A stretch of 64,000 bases of DNA from an uncultured Acetatifactor sp. (GTDB taxonomy: Bacteria; Bacillota; Clostridia; Lachnospirales; Lachnospiraceae), in the NCBI GenBank assembly GCA_934433135.1, contig CAKRZO010000011.1:1-64000 (forward strand), read 5' to 3'. The number at the start of each line of letters is the position of its first letter. Position 1 is the first letter of the stretch. The notes beneath the pieces are model-generated. The model did not search any database. It was not told the DNA's origin and saw only the letters and a program-made list of their open reading frames with translations. Of this stretch, positions 53,081-62,134 are shown in pieces. A program made the position numbers and the translations under genes.

Positions 53081-54271
53081 TTAAGGAACATACTGTTGCA
53101 CCATTTCGATAACTTCACCGCCTTTTATAGTGAAAGTAAATGGATACCAGAAATGGTCACTTTTCTTTTTATACAAACGCATCAAAGCAGCAATGTCAAA
53201 TTCTTTATCAAAATAGTCTTCTTCGTAGGAAAAAAGAATGCATTTGCAAGATGCATTTATGGGAATCGTTTGCGTTTCTTCGCTTGGATTGTAGATATAG
53301 AATCCGTTCGGCATGTCATCTTGAATGCCGAGTTCGGCGATCCGGTCGGTCATATCCAGGGTGATCCACTCAATTTCATCAATCGTAACAGAAGTTTCGG
53401 TCATGTCTATAATATAGGCCATTTTTGTAGCATCTTCCGGAATGGAAGTTTCCTCAATAGCGGACACACCGGATACTTCTATCCCGTCTCTTTGGGCAGG
53501 GAAAAGCGGATGCAGGATCAGTCCGATGATCAGCAGATGCAGGGGATAGTAGAGGTAGAAGAACCATTTCATAAAGCGGTTCAGGGACTGGTTCTTTCCT
53601 CTTTGTCCATTATACAGCCGGAGAAGGGGAAGGGAAAGAACCACGCCCATCTGCAGGATTCCGTAAATTTTATCTATGGCAAAAAAGTAGACAATGGCAT
53701 AAATCCCCACATAGAAAATCAGCCAGAAGGACTGCGCTTTAAAATTCCCGCGGTTGGTTCCGAAGGAAAGGATGCACAGAGCGGCAATGCAGCTCCAGTC
53801 GCTGGGGAAGCTGACAAGGCAGATAAGAAGAATCAGTATAATTCGTAAAACGCTATTTTTGATCCTGGCACTGTTTGCCACCTGAAGCATGACAAGACCC
53901 CAGGCAAGAGACCACATAACACTGGTCTGATTCAGCATTTTCCCGGAAGCAAAGGGAAGAAACGACTTAAGCCCTGCAAAATCAGTGGATGCATACAGAT
54001 AGCAGAAGTGGGAAAGCAGGGCGAAAGCGAATAACCGCAGCATATATTTACGGATATTGCGGGTATAGTGATATCCTTCTGCAATAAAGTAACACATGAT
54101 CGGGCAGGTGATTCTTCCCACAAGATGCATGAGGACAGGAAGCCATTCCTGTGGATAACCCGGGAAAACCGCCCAGGCAATGTGGTCAACTGTCATGGCC
54201 AAAATAGCAATGATTTTAATCAGGTTGGAATCTAATAATTTCTTTTCGGTTTTCACATTTACTTGTTTCAA
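53081..54271 (-). CDS. TraX-like membrane protein with extra C-terminal domain
   Basis: The 396-residue protein has nine or ten helices in residues 15-270, with NLIKIIAILAMTVDHIAWAV and LMHLVGRITCPIMCYFIAEG, typical of TraX/acyltransferase-like proteins. A hydrophilic C-terminal domain of about 125 residues of unknown fold follows (residues 272-396), likely on one face of the membrane. TTG at 54271 is the likely start, because GGAGGT lies eight bases upstream and the codon overlaps the stop of the AraC gene. TraX proteins acetylate pilin in conjugation, but this one sits with sugar genes. Confidence 0.7.
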   Translation of the reverse strand: MKQVNVKTEKKLLDSNLIKIIAILAMTVDHIAWAVFPGYPQEWLPVLMHLVGRITCPIMCYFIAEGYHYTRNIRKYMLRLFAFALLSHFCYLYASTDFAGLKSFLPFASGKMLNQTSVMWSLAWGLVMLQVANSARIKNSVLRIILILLICLVSFPSDWSCIAALCILSFGTNRGNFKAQSFWLIFYVGIYAIVYFFAIDKIYGILQMGVVLSLPLLRLYNGQRGKNQSLNRFMKWFFYLYYPLHLLIIGLILHPLFPAQRDGIEVSGVSAIEETSIPEDATKMAYIIDMTETSVTIDEIEWITLDMTDRIAELGIQDDMPNGFYIYNPSEETQTIPINASCKCILFSYEEDYFDKEFDIAALMRLYKKKSDHFWYPFTFTIKGGEVIEMVQQYVP

Positions 54272-55110
54272 ATCTTATTACCTCCGTTGCAGCGGCGGAA
54301 TGCGCCGGGGCTTATCGTTTCATTTTTTTTAAACAAGGCACTGAAATAGGAAAAACTGCCGAAACCGCAGGAAAGCGCAATTTCGGAAATGGACTGATCC
54401 GTATAAAGCAGCTTCTGTTTGGCCAAAGACAGGCGCTTTTGGAGAATGTAATCGGAAAGCGTCATGCTCGTAGTCTCTTTAAAAAGATGGCACAGGTAAT
54501 ATTTGTTTAAATTGGTATAGGCGCAGATTTCATCCAGCAGGATTTTTTCCTGCAAATGGGAGTCTATGTATTGGAGGATGCCGCTTAATTTCCCTTCCAA
54601 AGGGGGGAGACTCTGCTCCTCGTACGAAGAAAGTTCGGAAAATATGCCCAGAAGAGCCGATGCCAGTTTCAGGCGGAAAAGCGTTTCGCTCTCTTCCACA
54701 GCCGATGCGATCTGCTTCATCTGCAAATCTATGGCGGCAAATCCCGCTTCGCCGGGGCGGATCAGATTCCTGCCGGGGCGGTTAAAAAGCTCCTTAACAA
54801 GGGGATCGAAGCCTGCCGCCCGTGCGATTCCGTTTATGAAAGGCGCGGACAGGACAATCTTATTGCGGATATAGTCAGCGGGATGCTCCGGATTGGAACA
54901 GTGAATGTCCATGCCGTTTACCAGATAAACGCAGCCTTCCCGCAAGGGAAAAATGTGCTTGTCAATCATAAACACACCGTCACCGGAAAGAACCTGCACG
55001 ATTTCATAACTGTTTCCGTGAGAGTGTCTCTTATCGATCAGAAGATCTTTTCCGATATCCCGGTACTGGTAGTCGATGACCTCCGGGATCGTAAAAGTGT
55101 CCGTTTTCAT
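54268..55110 (-). CDS. AraC-family regulator with cupin sensor
   Basis: The 280-residue protein has an N-terminal cupin (KRHSHGNSYEIVQVLSGDGV and PLREGCVYLVNGMDIHCSNP) and a C-terminal double helix-turn-helix (LDEICAYTNLNKYYLCHLFK, KRLSLAKQKLLYTDQSISEI, CGFGSFSYFSALFKK). I start it at ATG 55110 with GTGAGG six bases before; a GTG at 55122 is in frame. Its end overlaps the TraX-like start, so the pair is one operon. Its target is not clear. Confidence 0.85.
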   Translation of the reverse strand: MKTDTFTIPEVIDYQYRDIGKDLLIDKRHSHGNSYEIVQVLSGDGVFMIDKHIFPLREGCVYLVNGMDIHCSNPEHPADYIRNKIVLSAPFINGIARAAGFDPLVKELFNRPGRNLIRPGEAGFAAIDLQMKQIASAVEESETLFRLKLASALLGIFSELSSYEEQSLPPLEGKLSGILQYIDSHLQEKILLDEICAYTNLNKYYLCHLFKETTSMTLSDYILQKRLSLAKQKLLYTDQSISEIALSCGFGSFSYFSALFKKNETISPGAFRRCNGGNKI

Positions 55111-55154
55111 ATCAAACCTCACAATTGTATTTTTTGATCCTCATTTGATATCAC

Positions 55155-55256
55155 GAATTGCTCCGCTGCAAAGCAGCTCCCGCAATTCTAAAACATCATC
55201 ATTTCTAGGAAAACGCTGAAAGCATGGTTTCGTAAATGGTGCATCTAAACTGTTAC
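55155..55256 (+). repeat. Dispersed structured repeat, decayed copy D
   Basis: Only the right half is recognisable: GCTGCAAAGCAGC, then AAACGCTGAAAGCATGG, TTTCGTAAATGGTGCATC and CTAAACTGTTACGG. These align with GCTGCGAAGCAGC and the AGCGCTGAAAGCGC...TGAACTGTTAC end of copy C. The central hairpin is gone. It is a relic that shows the family is old here. Confidence 0.65.
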
Positions 55257-55356
55257 GGTTTTTAAAAAGTAGGAAGCACCGAACCATGCGGATATCTACA
55301 GCAATATTCTTATAATAATCGGCAACATTCTGATATTTTTTATTATATCATATGCT

Positions 55357-56079
55357 ATGATAAAAACACAAGAGAAGATTAGAAAAAAGAAATTTCCGGA
55401 TTACGGTACCTGCGAAGTGGCGGATCAGGCGCTGGCTCATATGATGAACCTTGCCAGGAAGATTTCTTACGCCAACGGATTGATTCATCAGGGAGTCTGG
55501 GACTACCGGAGGAACATTCCCATAAGGAGACTTGGTCAGTGTGCCGTCGGAATCTGCGGCGTGGGGCGCATCGGCAGTGAGTTCGCCAAACGGGCTGCGG
55601 CGCTGGGAAGCAAAATCATTGCTTATGATATCGAGGAAAAAGATACCCACAGACACTTCCCGGATTTCGTGGAATTTGTCAGCTTTGAGGAACTTCTGGA
55701 AAGATCGGACATTCTGTCCATCCACTGTCCGCTGGACGAATATACCCGGCATATGTTTTCCGACAGAGAGTTTGCAAAAATGAAGGACTCCGCGTTGTTA
55801 ATCAATGTGGCCAGGGGCGGCATTGTGGATGAGGATGCTCTTTTACGGGCTCTGCAGGAAAAGAAAATAGCCGGTGCGGCACTGGATGTGGTGGAGAAAG
55901 AACCGCTTTTGCCGGACAATCCTTTGCTTTCGCTGGACAATTTTGTGGTTACGCCTCACAGCGCCTGGTATTCGGAGGAATCTTCCCACGAACTAAAGCG
56001 CAAGGCGGCGGAGGAAGGCGTACGATTTTTGAAAGGAGAAGCCGTTCACTATTCCGTGCGGAAGAAGGCAGAATTATAA
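55357..56079 (+). pseudogene. D-2-hydroxyacid dehydrogenase, N-terminally truncated
   Basis: The frame encodes the NAD-binding domain and C-terminus of a phosphoglycerate-dehydrogenase-like enzyme: EVADQALAHMMNLARKISYA, AVGICGVGRIGSEFAKRAAA (GxGxxG), INVARGGIVDEDALLRALQE (catalytic Arg), DVVEKEPLLP (Glu) and VVTPHSAWYSEES (His). The first 90 or so residues, the substrate domain, are absent, and the sequence before 55380 is unrelated. Without them it is unlikely to work. Confidence 0.8.
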
Positions 56080-56148
56080 AAAATGAGCTCAGAAAGACAT
56101 TTCCATAACGTTTTGTATCTGAGCGAAACAAAAGGAAGGAATAGAACA

Positions 56149-56345
56149 ATGAAAGCAATTCAGTACTTAGGAGCAAACACGATAGCAGTAAAGGAGGTAC
56201 CGATGCCGGAGGTTCCGGAAGGCTTCGGACTGATTAAGATTTCCCATGCGGGAATCTGCGGAACCGATTTGAATATTTATGCGGGAACCCATCCCAGGGC
56301 AAAAGCACCTTTAACCATAGGGCACGAGTTTTCCGGCTTTGCCAG
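56149..56345 (+). pseudogene. Zinc-dependent alcohol dehydrogenase, N-terminal fragment
   Basis: MKAIQYLGANTIAVKEVPMP, then LIKISHAGICGTDLNIYAGT and LTIGHEFSGF, is the start of a medium-chain dehydrogenase, with Cys, Asp and His-Glu of the zinc site. AAGGAAGG precedes the ATG. After GHEFSGFA the sequence switches to a short-chain dehydrogenase. About 280 residues are missing. Confidence 0.8.
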
Positions 56346-56687
56346 CTGGCAGGCAGAAAAATGCTTGCATCCGGAAGCGGGAAAATTATTAATCTGGCGT
56401 CTATGTTAAGCTTTTTCGGCGGCTATACCGTACCTGCCTATGCGGCAGCCAAAGCCGCAGTTAATATGCTGTCACAGGCTATGCTGCTTCAGTTGGGTCA
56501 AAAAGGAATTCGTGTCACCACCATCAATCCCGGCGGAACGGACACACCTTTCTGGGGAACACGAAGTGTAGACAAGTCCAAACTGATGCAGCCGGAGGAT
56601 GTGGTGGAGATTATTCTGTTTGCGTTGACATCCAATCCCAAGATACAGATTCACGATATCTATTTTGAAAGCTCAGCGAGGTTTTAG
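56346..56687 (+). pseudogene. Short-chain dehydrogenase, C-terminal fragment
   Basis: SGSGKIINLASMLSFFGGYT, then VPAYAAAKAAVNMLSQAMLL (YxxxK) and GIRVTTINPGGTDTPFWGTR form the second half of an SDR. The cofactor-binding N-terminus is missing. It is fused, near 56345-56365 and out of frame, to the zinc-dehydrogenase fragment, so one deletion removed the ends of two neighbouring genes. Confidence 0.8.
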
Positions 56688-56783
56688 GGCGGAAGAGAAA
56701 AGGTTTGTGGAATAAGGAATTAAGGAAAAGTAAGATTCAGAGTAACAGTTCAAAAAAGGAAAAGGAAAAGGAAAAGAAAAAAT

Positions 56784-57205
56784 ATGAAAACAACCCAGAT
56801 CATCCGAAACATTATGACACGATATGAAAAAATGCATAAAGTAAACCATTATTTCGGTTTGCTGGCTTATTTTGCATTGAGTAAACTGGCTACCGATACG
56901 AAGGATGAGGAGCTGATTCAGAAGTGTATCCACGAGTTGTCAGGTTATCAGAACAGAACCGACCATCCTCAGTTTAACTTTGAAAATTACTACTTCGGCG
57001 GTGACGCGAAGGCATGGATGATCTATCATGGCTATATGCAGTGGTTCCTTTTATGCTTTTTGCAGGTCTTACCCTGAAAGAGGATAAATACATAGAATTT
57101 GCTGCACAGCAGTGTATAAAAATGTACCGGATTTTCCTGGATCCGGAATCCGCTTTCCCGATGTTTGATCTTTTGACCCTGATAGCATTATATCATTACA
57201 TAATT
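56784..57205 (+). pseudogene. GH88/GH105-like hydrolase fragment with frameshift
   Basis: The frame opens MKTTQIIRNIMTRYEKMHKV and has YYFGGDAKAWMI and GYMQW. A one-base loss near 57044 moves the sense to the frame PFMLFAGLTLKEDKYIEFAA, QQCIKMYRIFLDPESAF. This looks like the start of an unsaturated glucuronyl or rhamnogalacturonyl hydrolase, though I am not certain. The rest, about 230 residues, is missing. GGAAAA repeats precede the ATG. Confidence 0.45.
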
Positions 57206-57259
57206 GAACAAAAAATCCATATCCTAAACCGCCGAAGTCCATGAGATTTCGGCGCTTTA

Positions 57260-57950
57260 TTAGCTAATGCTTTTCAAAACCGCCAGTCTTTTGAAAAACA
57301 TTTCCCGGATTGCGGAGTCGGTAAACCATTCTTCTTTTATCACGGATATTTGGTTAAGCCCTGTTTTTTTCACAGCCTCTATTGCTGCGTCTTGTTGGGT
57401 CATAACATTGTCCATTGTCTGGCATCTGGCGCCCTCTATCGTATCACAAGCCAGAAAAGCCTGCATCGCCGGGCATTAACAGTTCCGCGTTCTGTAATGT
57501 AATCTCTTTTCCTCGCAGGCTGACATCTGCAAACGCGCCGGACAGGGAATGGGAATACAGACTTAAGTGTTCAAAACTTATTTTTTCGTCTGCGCTTCTT
57601 ATCCAGAAAACATCCGTCAGTGTCAAACCGTGGTAGGATACGGCAAGCATTGCCCTGTCTTTATCCGTAGCTGCCTGCCCGGCGCCGATGGTTCTTAAAA
57701 TTTCCTTTGCATATTTTCTGTCCAATGTCAGAACCCTGGAAGAACACCAGTAATAAAAATTGGTCAGGTTATTGACACGGGCATCAATATCTTCGGAATC
57801 TTCCAGGTATAAATTGTAAGGCATAAAAGACGGATAGTAGATCGTGCTTTTTCCGTCTTCATAAATACGCGCCGTCCGCCTGTCCTTATGCATGATATCA
57901 AAATATTTCCAACCTTTTTGCAGGCGCTCACGATGCACCAGAATACTCAT
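57260..57950 (-). pseudogene. HipA-like kinase, internally deleted
   Basis: The N-terminal 160 residues (MSILVHRERLQKGWKYFDIM, then LTLTDVFWIRSADEKISFEH, LQNAELLMPGD) match clostridial HipA-like proteins. The C-terminal 60 (DTIEGARCQTMDNVMTQQDA, then AIEAVKKTGLNQISVIKEEW, MFFKRLAVL) match their end. The two pieces lie in different frames joined near 57470, and the kinase core of about 150 residues is gone. It could not phosphorylate anything. Confidence 0.65.
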
Positions 57951-57981
57951 AGAATCACCTTTTTATTACTTTCCATTTTTA

Positions 57982-57994
57982 GGAAACGCTTTCC
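57982..57994. promoter_or_regulatory. cre-like palindrome GGAAACGCTTTCC
   Basis: A perfect dyad around CGC, close to the CcpA/LacI-type operator pattern (…GNAAncGNNNNC). It lies 131 bases before the strong promoter of the third importer, and just upstream of the HipA-like remnant, so it could link either to carbon control. Confidence 0.4.
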
Positions 57995-58124
57995 GATTCT
58001 TTGACTTTTATTATGTGCCAATATCGGAAATTCGTTAAGGGGAATTACGTTAATAGAATTAATCGGAAAGTAAAATGTTAAAAAAGAAGTTTTGAATTAT
58101 TGCAAAAATATGGAATATGTTTTA

Positions 58125-58152
58125 TTTACAGAAAAAGTATACAATGTATAAT
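58125..58152 (+). promoter_or_regulatory. Promoter of the third importer operon
   Basis: TTTACA (58125-58130), a 16-base spacer and a perfect TATAAT (58147-58152) make a strong sigma-A promoter 62 bases before the first permease start. Confidence 0.7.
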
Positions 58153-58213
58153 AGAAACTAAGAGAGATAACTGTTTACTTTGATAAGAATGAAAGAAGAG
58201 TGAAAATACGAGT

Positions 58214-59143
58214 ATGAAGAATATGCACAAATCAAAAAAATGGAAAATGAAACCTGGAATGAAGCTTTTTTGGGCGGCGTTTCCATTTATTGTCCTTTAT
58301 TTTCTCTTTTCCTATTTACCCTTAGAAGGGTGGAGAAATGCATTTTATAATTACAAACCTGGCTATAAACTCAGCAATTGTGAGTTTGTAGGATTACGGC
58401 ATTTCACCAGTATGTTTGCTAATCCGGTCATGCGCCGGGAGACATTTCGCGTTTTGACCAATACCTGTGCTATGAGCATGCTCGGAATTTTGACATCCTT
58501 TCTGCCGATGCTGTTTGCAGTTTTCCTGAATGAAATGACTCCTGGGTTTAAAAAAACAGTGCAGACGATAACAACCATTCCGAATTTCGTCAGCTGGGTT
58601 TTGATTTATTCTCTGGCAACGGCAATTTTTGCGCCGGAATCCGGGGCACTGAATGTCTTATTAAAGGAAATGCACATTATACAGAATCCACTTAATATTC
58701 TGGCCAATTCTGATCATGTATGGCTTACCATGCTATTGTTTAACATCTGGAAGGGACTTGGATGGAGCGCTGTTATTTATCTGGCCGGTTTAAGTAGCAT
58801 CGACCAGGAACTATATGCTGCGGCATCCATAGATGGTGCTGGAAGATTCGGGAAAATAAGGTATGTTACAATTCCGGGACTGATGCCAACTTATTTGACA
58901 TTGCTGATTATGAGCCTGGGCAATTTCCTGAGCAATGGAATGGATCAGTATTATGTATTTCAGAATGCGTTCAACAAGGCAAGAATTGAAGTACTGGATT
59001 TGTATACCTATAATTTGGGAATCGGAAGCAATAATATTTCCTATTCTACGGCAGTAGGAATTACAAAAAGTATTGTAGGTCTGTTGATTTTATTTACCAT
59101 TAATTTCTTTTCCGGAAAAATCCGAGGCGAGAAGGTTTTTTGA
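58214..59143 (+). CDS. Sugar ABC transporter permease, LplB type
   Basis: The 309-residue permease has about six helices (LFWAAFPFIVLYFLFSYLPL at the start) and an EAA loop ELYAAASIDGAGRFGKIRYV near residue 200. Its end, ISYSTAVGITKSIVGLLILF, is typical of the family. It starts at ATG 58214, behind GAAAGAAGAG. Partner of the next gene. The operon has no regulator gene of its own nearby. Confidence 0.92.
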   Translation: MKNMHKSKKWKMKPGMKLFWAAFPFIVLYFLFSYLPLEGWRNAFYNYKPGYKLSNCEFVGLRHFTSMFANPVMRRETFRVLTNTCAMSMLGILTSFLPMLFAVFLNEMTPGFKKTVQTITTIPNFVSWVLIYSLATAIFAPESGALNVLLKEMHIIQNPLNILANSDHVWLTMLLFNIWKGLGWSAVIYLAGLSSIDQELYAAASIDGAGRFGKIRYVTIPGLMPTYLTLLIMSLGNFLSNGMDQYYVFQNAFNKARIEVLDLYTYNLGIGSNNISYSTAVGITKSIVGLLILFTINFFSGKIRGEKVF

Positions 59144-59153
59144 GGAGGAGCTT

Positions 59154-60056
59154 ATGCGAAAAAAACACAAAACAGGAATAACGGATATTATCTTTTATGC
59201 CATAAGCGGGTTCGTTTTCATATTGTTAGCACTGTCATGTTTTTACCCGTTCTATTATGTGGTTATCAATTCCATCAGTGAAAACAGTAAGGTCCTGACC
59301 GGACAGATCCGATGGTTCCCAGTCGGAATTCATTTCAATAATTATGTTGATATGCTGAAAATAAAAGGATTGGGAAGAGCAGCATTTATTTCTGTGGCAA
59401 GAACGGTTTTAGGTACTTGTGCCATGATAATATCCACTACGATTCTTGGCTATATTATGTCTAAAAAAGAAATGTGGCATCGCAAATTCTGGTATCGATT
59501 TCTGACAATTACCATGTATTTTAGTGCGGGCGTTATACCGACTTATCTGAATATAAAACGGCTTGGGTTGCTGGACAGCTTTTGGGTTTACGTCATTCCG
59601 GCATTCGTTTCACCATACAATATGATTCTCATGAAGACCTATATGGAGAGTATACCGGAGGCTTTGGAGGAAGCTGCCATTATGGATGGTGCCGGATATG
59701 CCAGACGTTTTTTAAAAATTATGATTCCGCTTTCCAGGCCGATTATAGCAACTGTAGCAATTTTTACAGCAGTCGGGCAATGGAACTCTTATATGGATAC
59801 CATTTTGTATATGACAGGTAATGATAACCAGACACTACAGTCTGTTTTGTATTTGTATCTGAACCGCGCGAATATGTTGGCAAATCTGATCCGACAAAAT
59901 CCCGGTCTGGCCACTCAGAATCTGTCGAATGCAATTAATCCTACAGCGGTAAAGCACACTGTGACAGTGGTAACACTGATTCCTGTAATGTTGGTATATC
60001 CATTCTTCCAGAGGTATTTCACTTCGGGCATTATGATCGGAGCAGTCAAAGGTTAG
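59154..60056 (+). CDS. Carbohydrate ABC transporter permease, YtcP type
   Basis: The 300-residue partner has the TMYFSAGVIPTYLNIKRLGL signature near residue 122, an EAA loop EALEEAAIMDGAGYARRFLK near 178, and the tail RYFTSGIMIGAVKG. GAGGAG directly precedes the ATG. It lies ten bases after the first permease. Confidence 0.92.
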   Translation: MRKKHKTGITDIIFYAISGFVFILLALSCFYPFYYVVINSISENSKVLTGQIRWFPVGIHFNNYVDMLKIKGLGRAAFISVARTVLGTCAMIISTTILGYIMSKKEMWHRKFWYRFLTITMYFSAGVIPTYLNIKRLGLLDSFWVYVIPAFVSPYNMILMKTYMESIPEALEEAAIMDGAGYARRFLKIMIPLSRPIIATVAIFTAVGQWNSYMDTILYMTGNDNQTLQSVLYLYLNRANMLANLIRQNPGLATQNLSNAINPTAVKHTVTVVTLIPVMLVYPFFQRYFTSGIMIGAVKG

Positions 60057-60064
60057 GTTGCGCA

Positions 60065-60082
60065 AGAGACGAAAGCGTCTCT
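60065..60082 (+). terminator. Short hairpin after the permease pair
   Basis: AGAGACG-AAAG-CGTCTCT is a perfect 7-bp stem with a GNRA-like loop, nine bases after the stop. No T-run follows, so it is more likely an mRNA-stability or processing element before the abundant binding protein. The rest of the 247-base gap shows nothing clear. Confidence 0.5.
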
Positions 60083-60303
60083 GAAAGGGCGCACGGTACA
60101 GAGAGCTGGATCCTGAATTGTGGTTTTACAAACAGTGTATTTAGATAATTACCAAATTTCGGAATAAAAACTGTCTTTGCCGGTGTAAAAGGTGAAAAAG
60201 AAAAATATGTGCACATATAGGGTCGGCAGGCAGCTTTTTATAACATATTTCTATATTCAGCAGGTAGATTTGACACTATCTGTATTCACTAGGAGGAAGG
60301 AAC

Positions 60304-62028
60304 ATGAAAAAAAGAATTTTAGCATCTTTACTGGCATTCGGTATGTTGGCATCCATGCTTACAGGATGCGCAGATCGGAACGGAACGCAGAATCAAAGCG
60401 AGTCAAAGGTACAAACCGAATCTAAAGGCGGGAATACCGCAGGCAGCGAGGTGAAATTGAGCTTTTATTCAGCGCCTGCTCAGGCAGATGGATCAAATTC
60501 ACAATGGTATTGGGATATTGTGAAAGAAAAATTCGGAATTACCTTTGATATTAAGGTAAACAGTGGGGATGGCGATATTATGTCTGCCTTGCTGGGAAGC
60601 GGAGAACTGCCGGATATCGTCATTTTTGGCAATCCTGAAGATATGATGACGGCAGCCCAGGGAGGTATGCTTGTCAATCTGGATGATTATCAGGAGAAGC
60701 TAAATGAAGTTTATGAAAACAGCAATTTTGATATCGCTATGGACTATGCCAAGTCACTTACGAATGGCAGGCACTTTGCACTGCCTACGCAGGTGGGAGA
60801 TAATAACGGCGTGGAATACAATCTTCAGGTTCGCTGGGATATTTATTCAAAGATCGGATGCCCAGAGGCAGCTGGCTGGGAGGAATATTTAAATGTTATT
60901 AAACAGATGGTTGAAAAGGAGCCGGAAACAGCAGAAGGATTGAAAATGTACGGCTTAGGGCTGTTTAATGACTGGGATGGCAATTATATGAGAAATATGA
61001 CTTTCTATTATGAAGGGCCGATGGGATATACTATGGATTATCATGGAGGGCTGGTAGAAGTGAAGGCTGATCTGAGTGAAGAGCCCAGAAGCATTCTTGA
61101 TGATAACAGCACTTATAAAGCCGGATTGGAATATTTGTATAAAGCAAATCAAATGGGATTGATTGATCCGGATTCTACGGCTCAGAATTATGATGGTTTT
61201 AATACCAAAGTGGCTGCAGGTCAGTATGCCATGGTGCCTTTCAATTGGTCAGGTTACGGAAAGACTAACGTGGAAGATTTTAAAGGATATGCATCCGCAT
61301 GGCCGAAAAGCGTAGAAGTTGTTACTTATGGTCCCTACATTACAGGATGTGAATGGTATATCGGTATCGGCTCCAAGTGTAAGAATATTGACAAGGCTTT
61401 AGAGCTTCTTAACTGGTACTATTCCAGAGAAGGTATTCTGACCTACCAAAGAGGTCCGGAAGGTGATCTATGGAAAATGGAGAACGGAAAGGCAGTTTAT
61501 ACAGATAAATTTATTGCGCTGAATTCACAAGGCGGAAAACTGGAAATAGAAGGCGGCGGTGATCTTACAGACCTTAAGAACACATTTAACTCCTGTGCGG
61601 TGTCCGGATGGACGTTGGATCCGGAGACAAATCAGCCCTATGACATTTATAATATGGATGTAAAATTCCTGAATGAACTGACAACCGATTATATGCGGGA
61701 CAGTTGGCAGGGTCATTTCGGAAAATATGTGGATATGTACTCTTATTGTCTGGATAAAGCTCCGGAAATGCTGACAGTTAAATCTAATAAGCTTAGTTTT
61801 ATTCCTCCTGCTTCCGACGAAATGGTAACTTTAACCAATCAGATCGGCAATCTGGTTAGAGAAGCTTCCTGGAAGATGGTATTTGCAAAAGACAAAGAGG
61901 AATTTGACGCCCTCTGGGAACAGGTAAAAACGGATGCAGAGCAGCTGGGAATGGATAAAGTGCTGGAAGATGCGCTGGCAAGACATGACGAAGGCATGAA
62001 GCAGGCAGAAGTTTTTCACATTGAATAA
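60304..62028 (+). CDS. Extracellular sugar-binding lipoprotein
   Basis: The 574-residue binding protein has a lipoprotein signal (MKKRILASLLAFGMLASMLT, lipobox LTGC with Cys near 22), a Ser/Glu/Gly linker, and a body with DIVIFGNPEDMMTAAQGGML and LALPTQ-like (HFALPTQVGD) segments of LplA-type proteins. AGGAGG lies before the ATG. It would deliver sugar to the permeases at 58214 and 59154. Confidence 0.9.
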   Translation: MKKRILASLLAFGMLASMLTGCADRNGTQNQSESKVQTESKGGNTAGSEVKLSFYSAPAQADGSNSQWYWDIVKEKFGITFDIKVNSGDGDIMSALLGSGELPDIVIFGNPEDMMTAAQGGMLVNLDDYQEKLNEVYENSNFDIAMDYAKSLTNGRHFALPTQVGDNNGVEYNLQVRWDIYSKIGCPEAAGWEEYLNVIKQMVEKEPETAEGLKMYGLGLFNDWDGNYMRNMTFYYEGPMGYTMDYHGGLVEVKADLSEEPRSILDDNSTYKAGLEYLYKANQMGLIDPDSTAQNYDGFNTKVAAGQYAMVPFNWSGYGKTNVEDFKGYASAWPKSVEVVTYGPYITGCEWYIGIGSKCKNIDKALELLNWYYSREGILTYQRGPEGDLWKMENGKAVYTDKFIALNSQGGKLEIEGGGDLTDLKNTFNSCAVSGWTLDPETNQPYDIYNMDVKFLNELTTDYMRDSWQGHFGKYVDMYSYCLDKAPEMLTVKSNKLSFIPPASDEMVTLTNQIGNLVREASWKMVFAKDKEEFDALWEQVKTDAEQLGMDKVLEDALARHDEGMKQAEVFHIE

Positions 62029-62058
62029 GAAGAGGTAATGCGAAAGCAAAAAGTATGA

Positions 62059-62091
62059 GAAAGAGAATTCTGCATTGCAGGATTCTCTTTC
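62059..62091 (+). promoter_or_regulatory. Stable hairpin between lipoprotein and GH4 genes
   Basis: GAAAGAGAATTCTGC (62059-62073) pairs with GCAGGATTCTCTTTC (62077-62091), 15 pairs with one G-T, around a three-base loop. No T-run follows. It likely protects the lipoprotein mRNA or separates expression of the enzyme genes. Confidence 0.6.
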
Positions 62092-62134
62092 AGAAGGCTT
62101 CAACAGAATAAAAAAGCGAGGAATAGCGGCGAAA

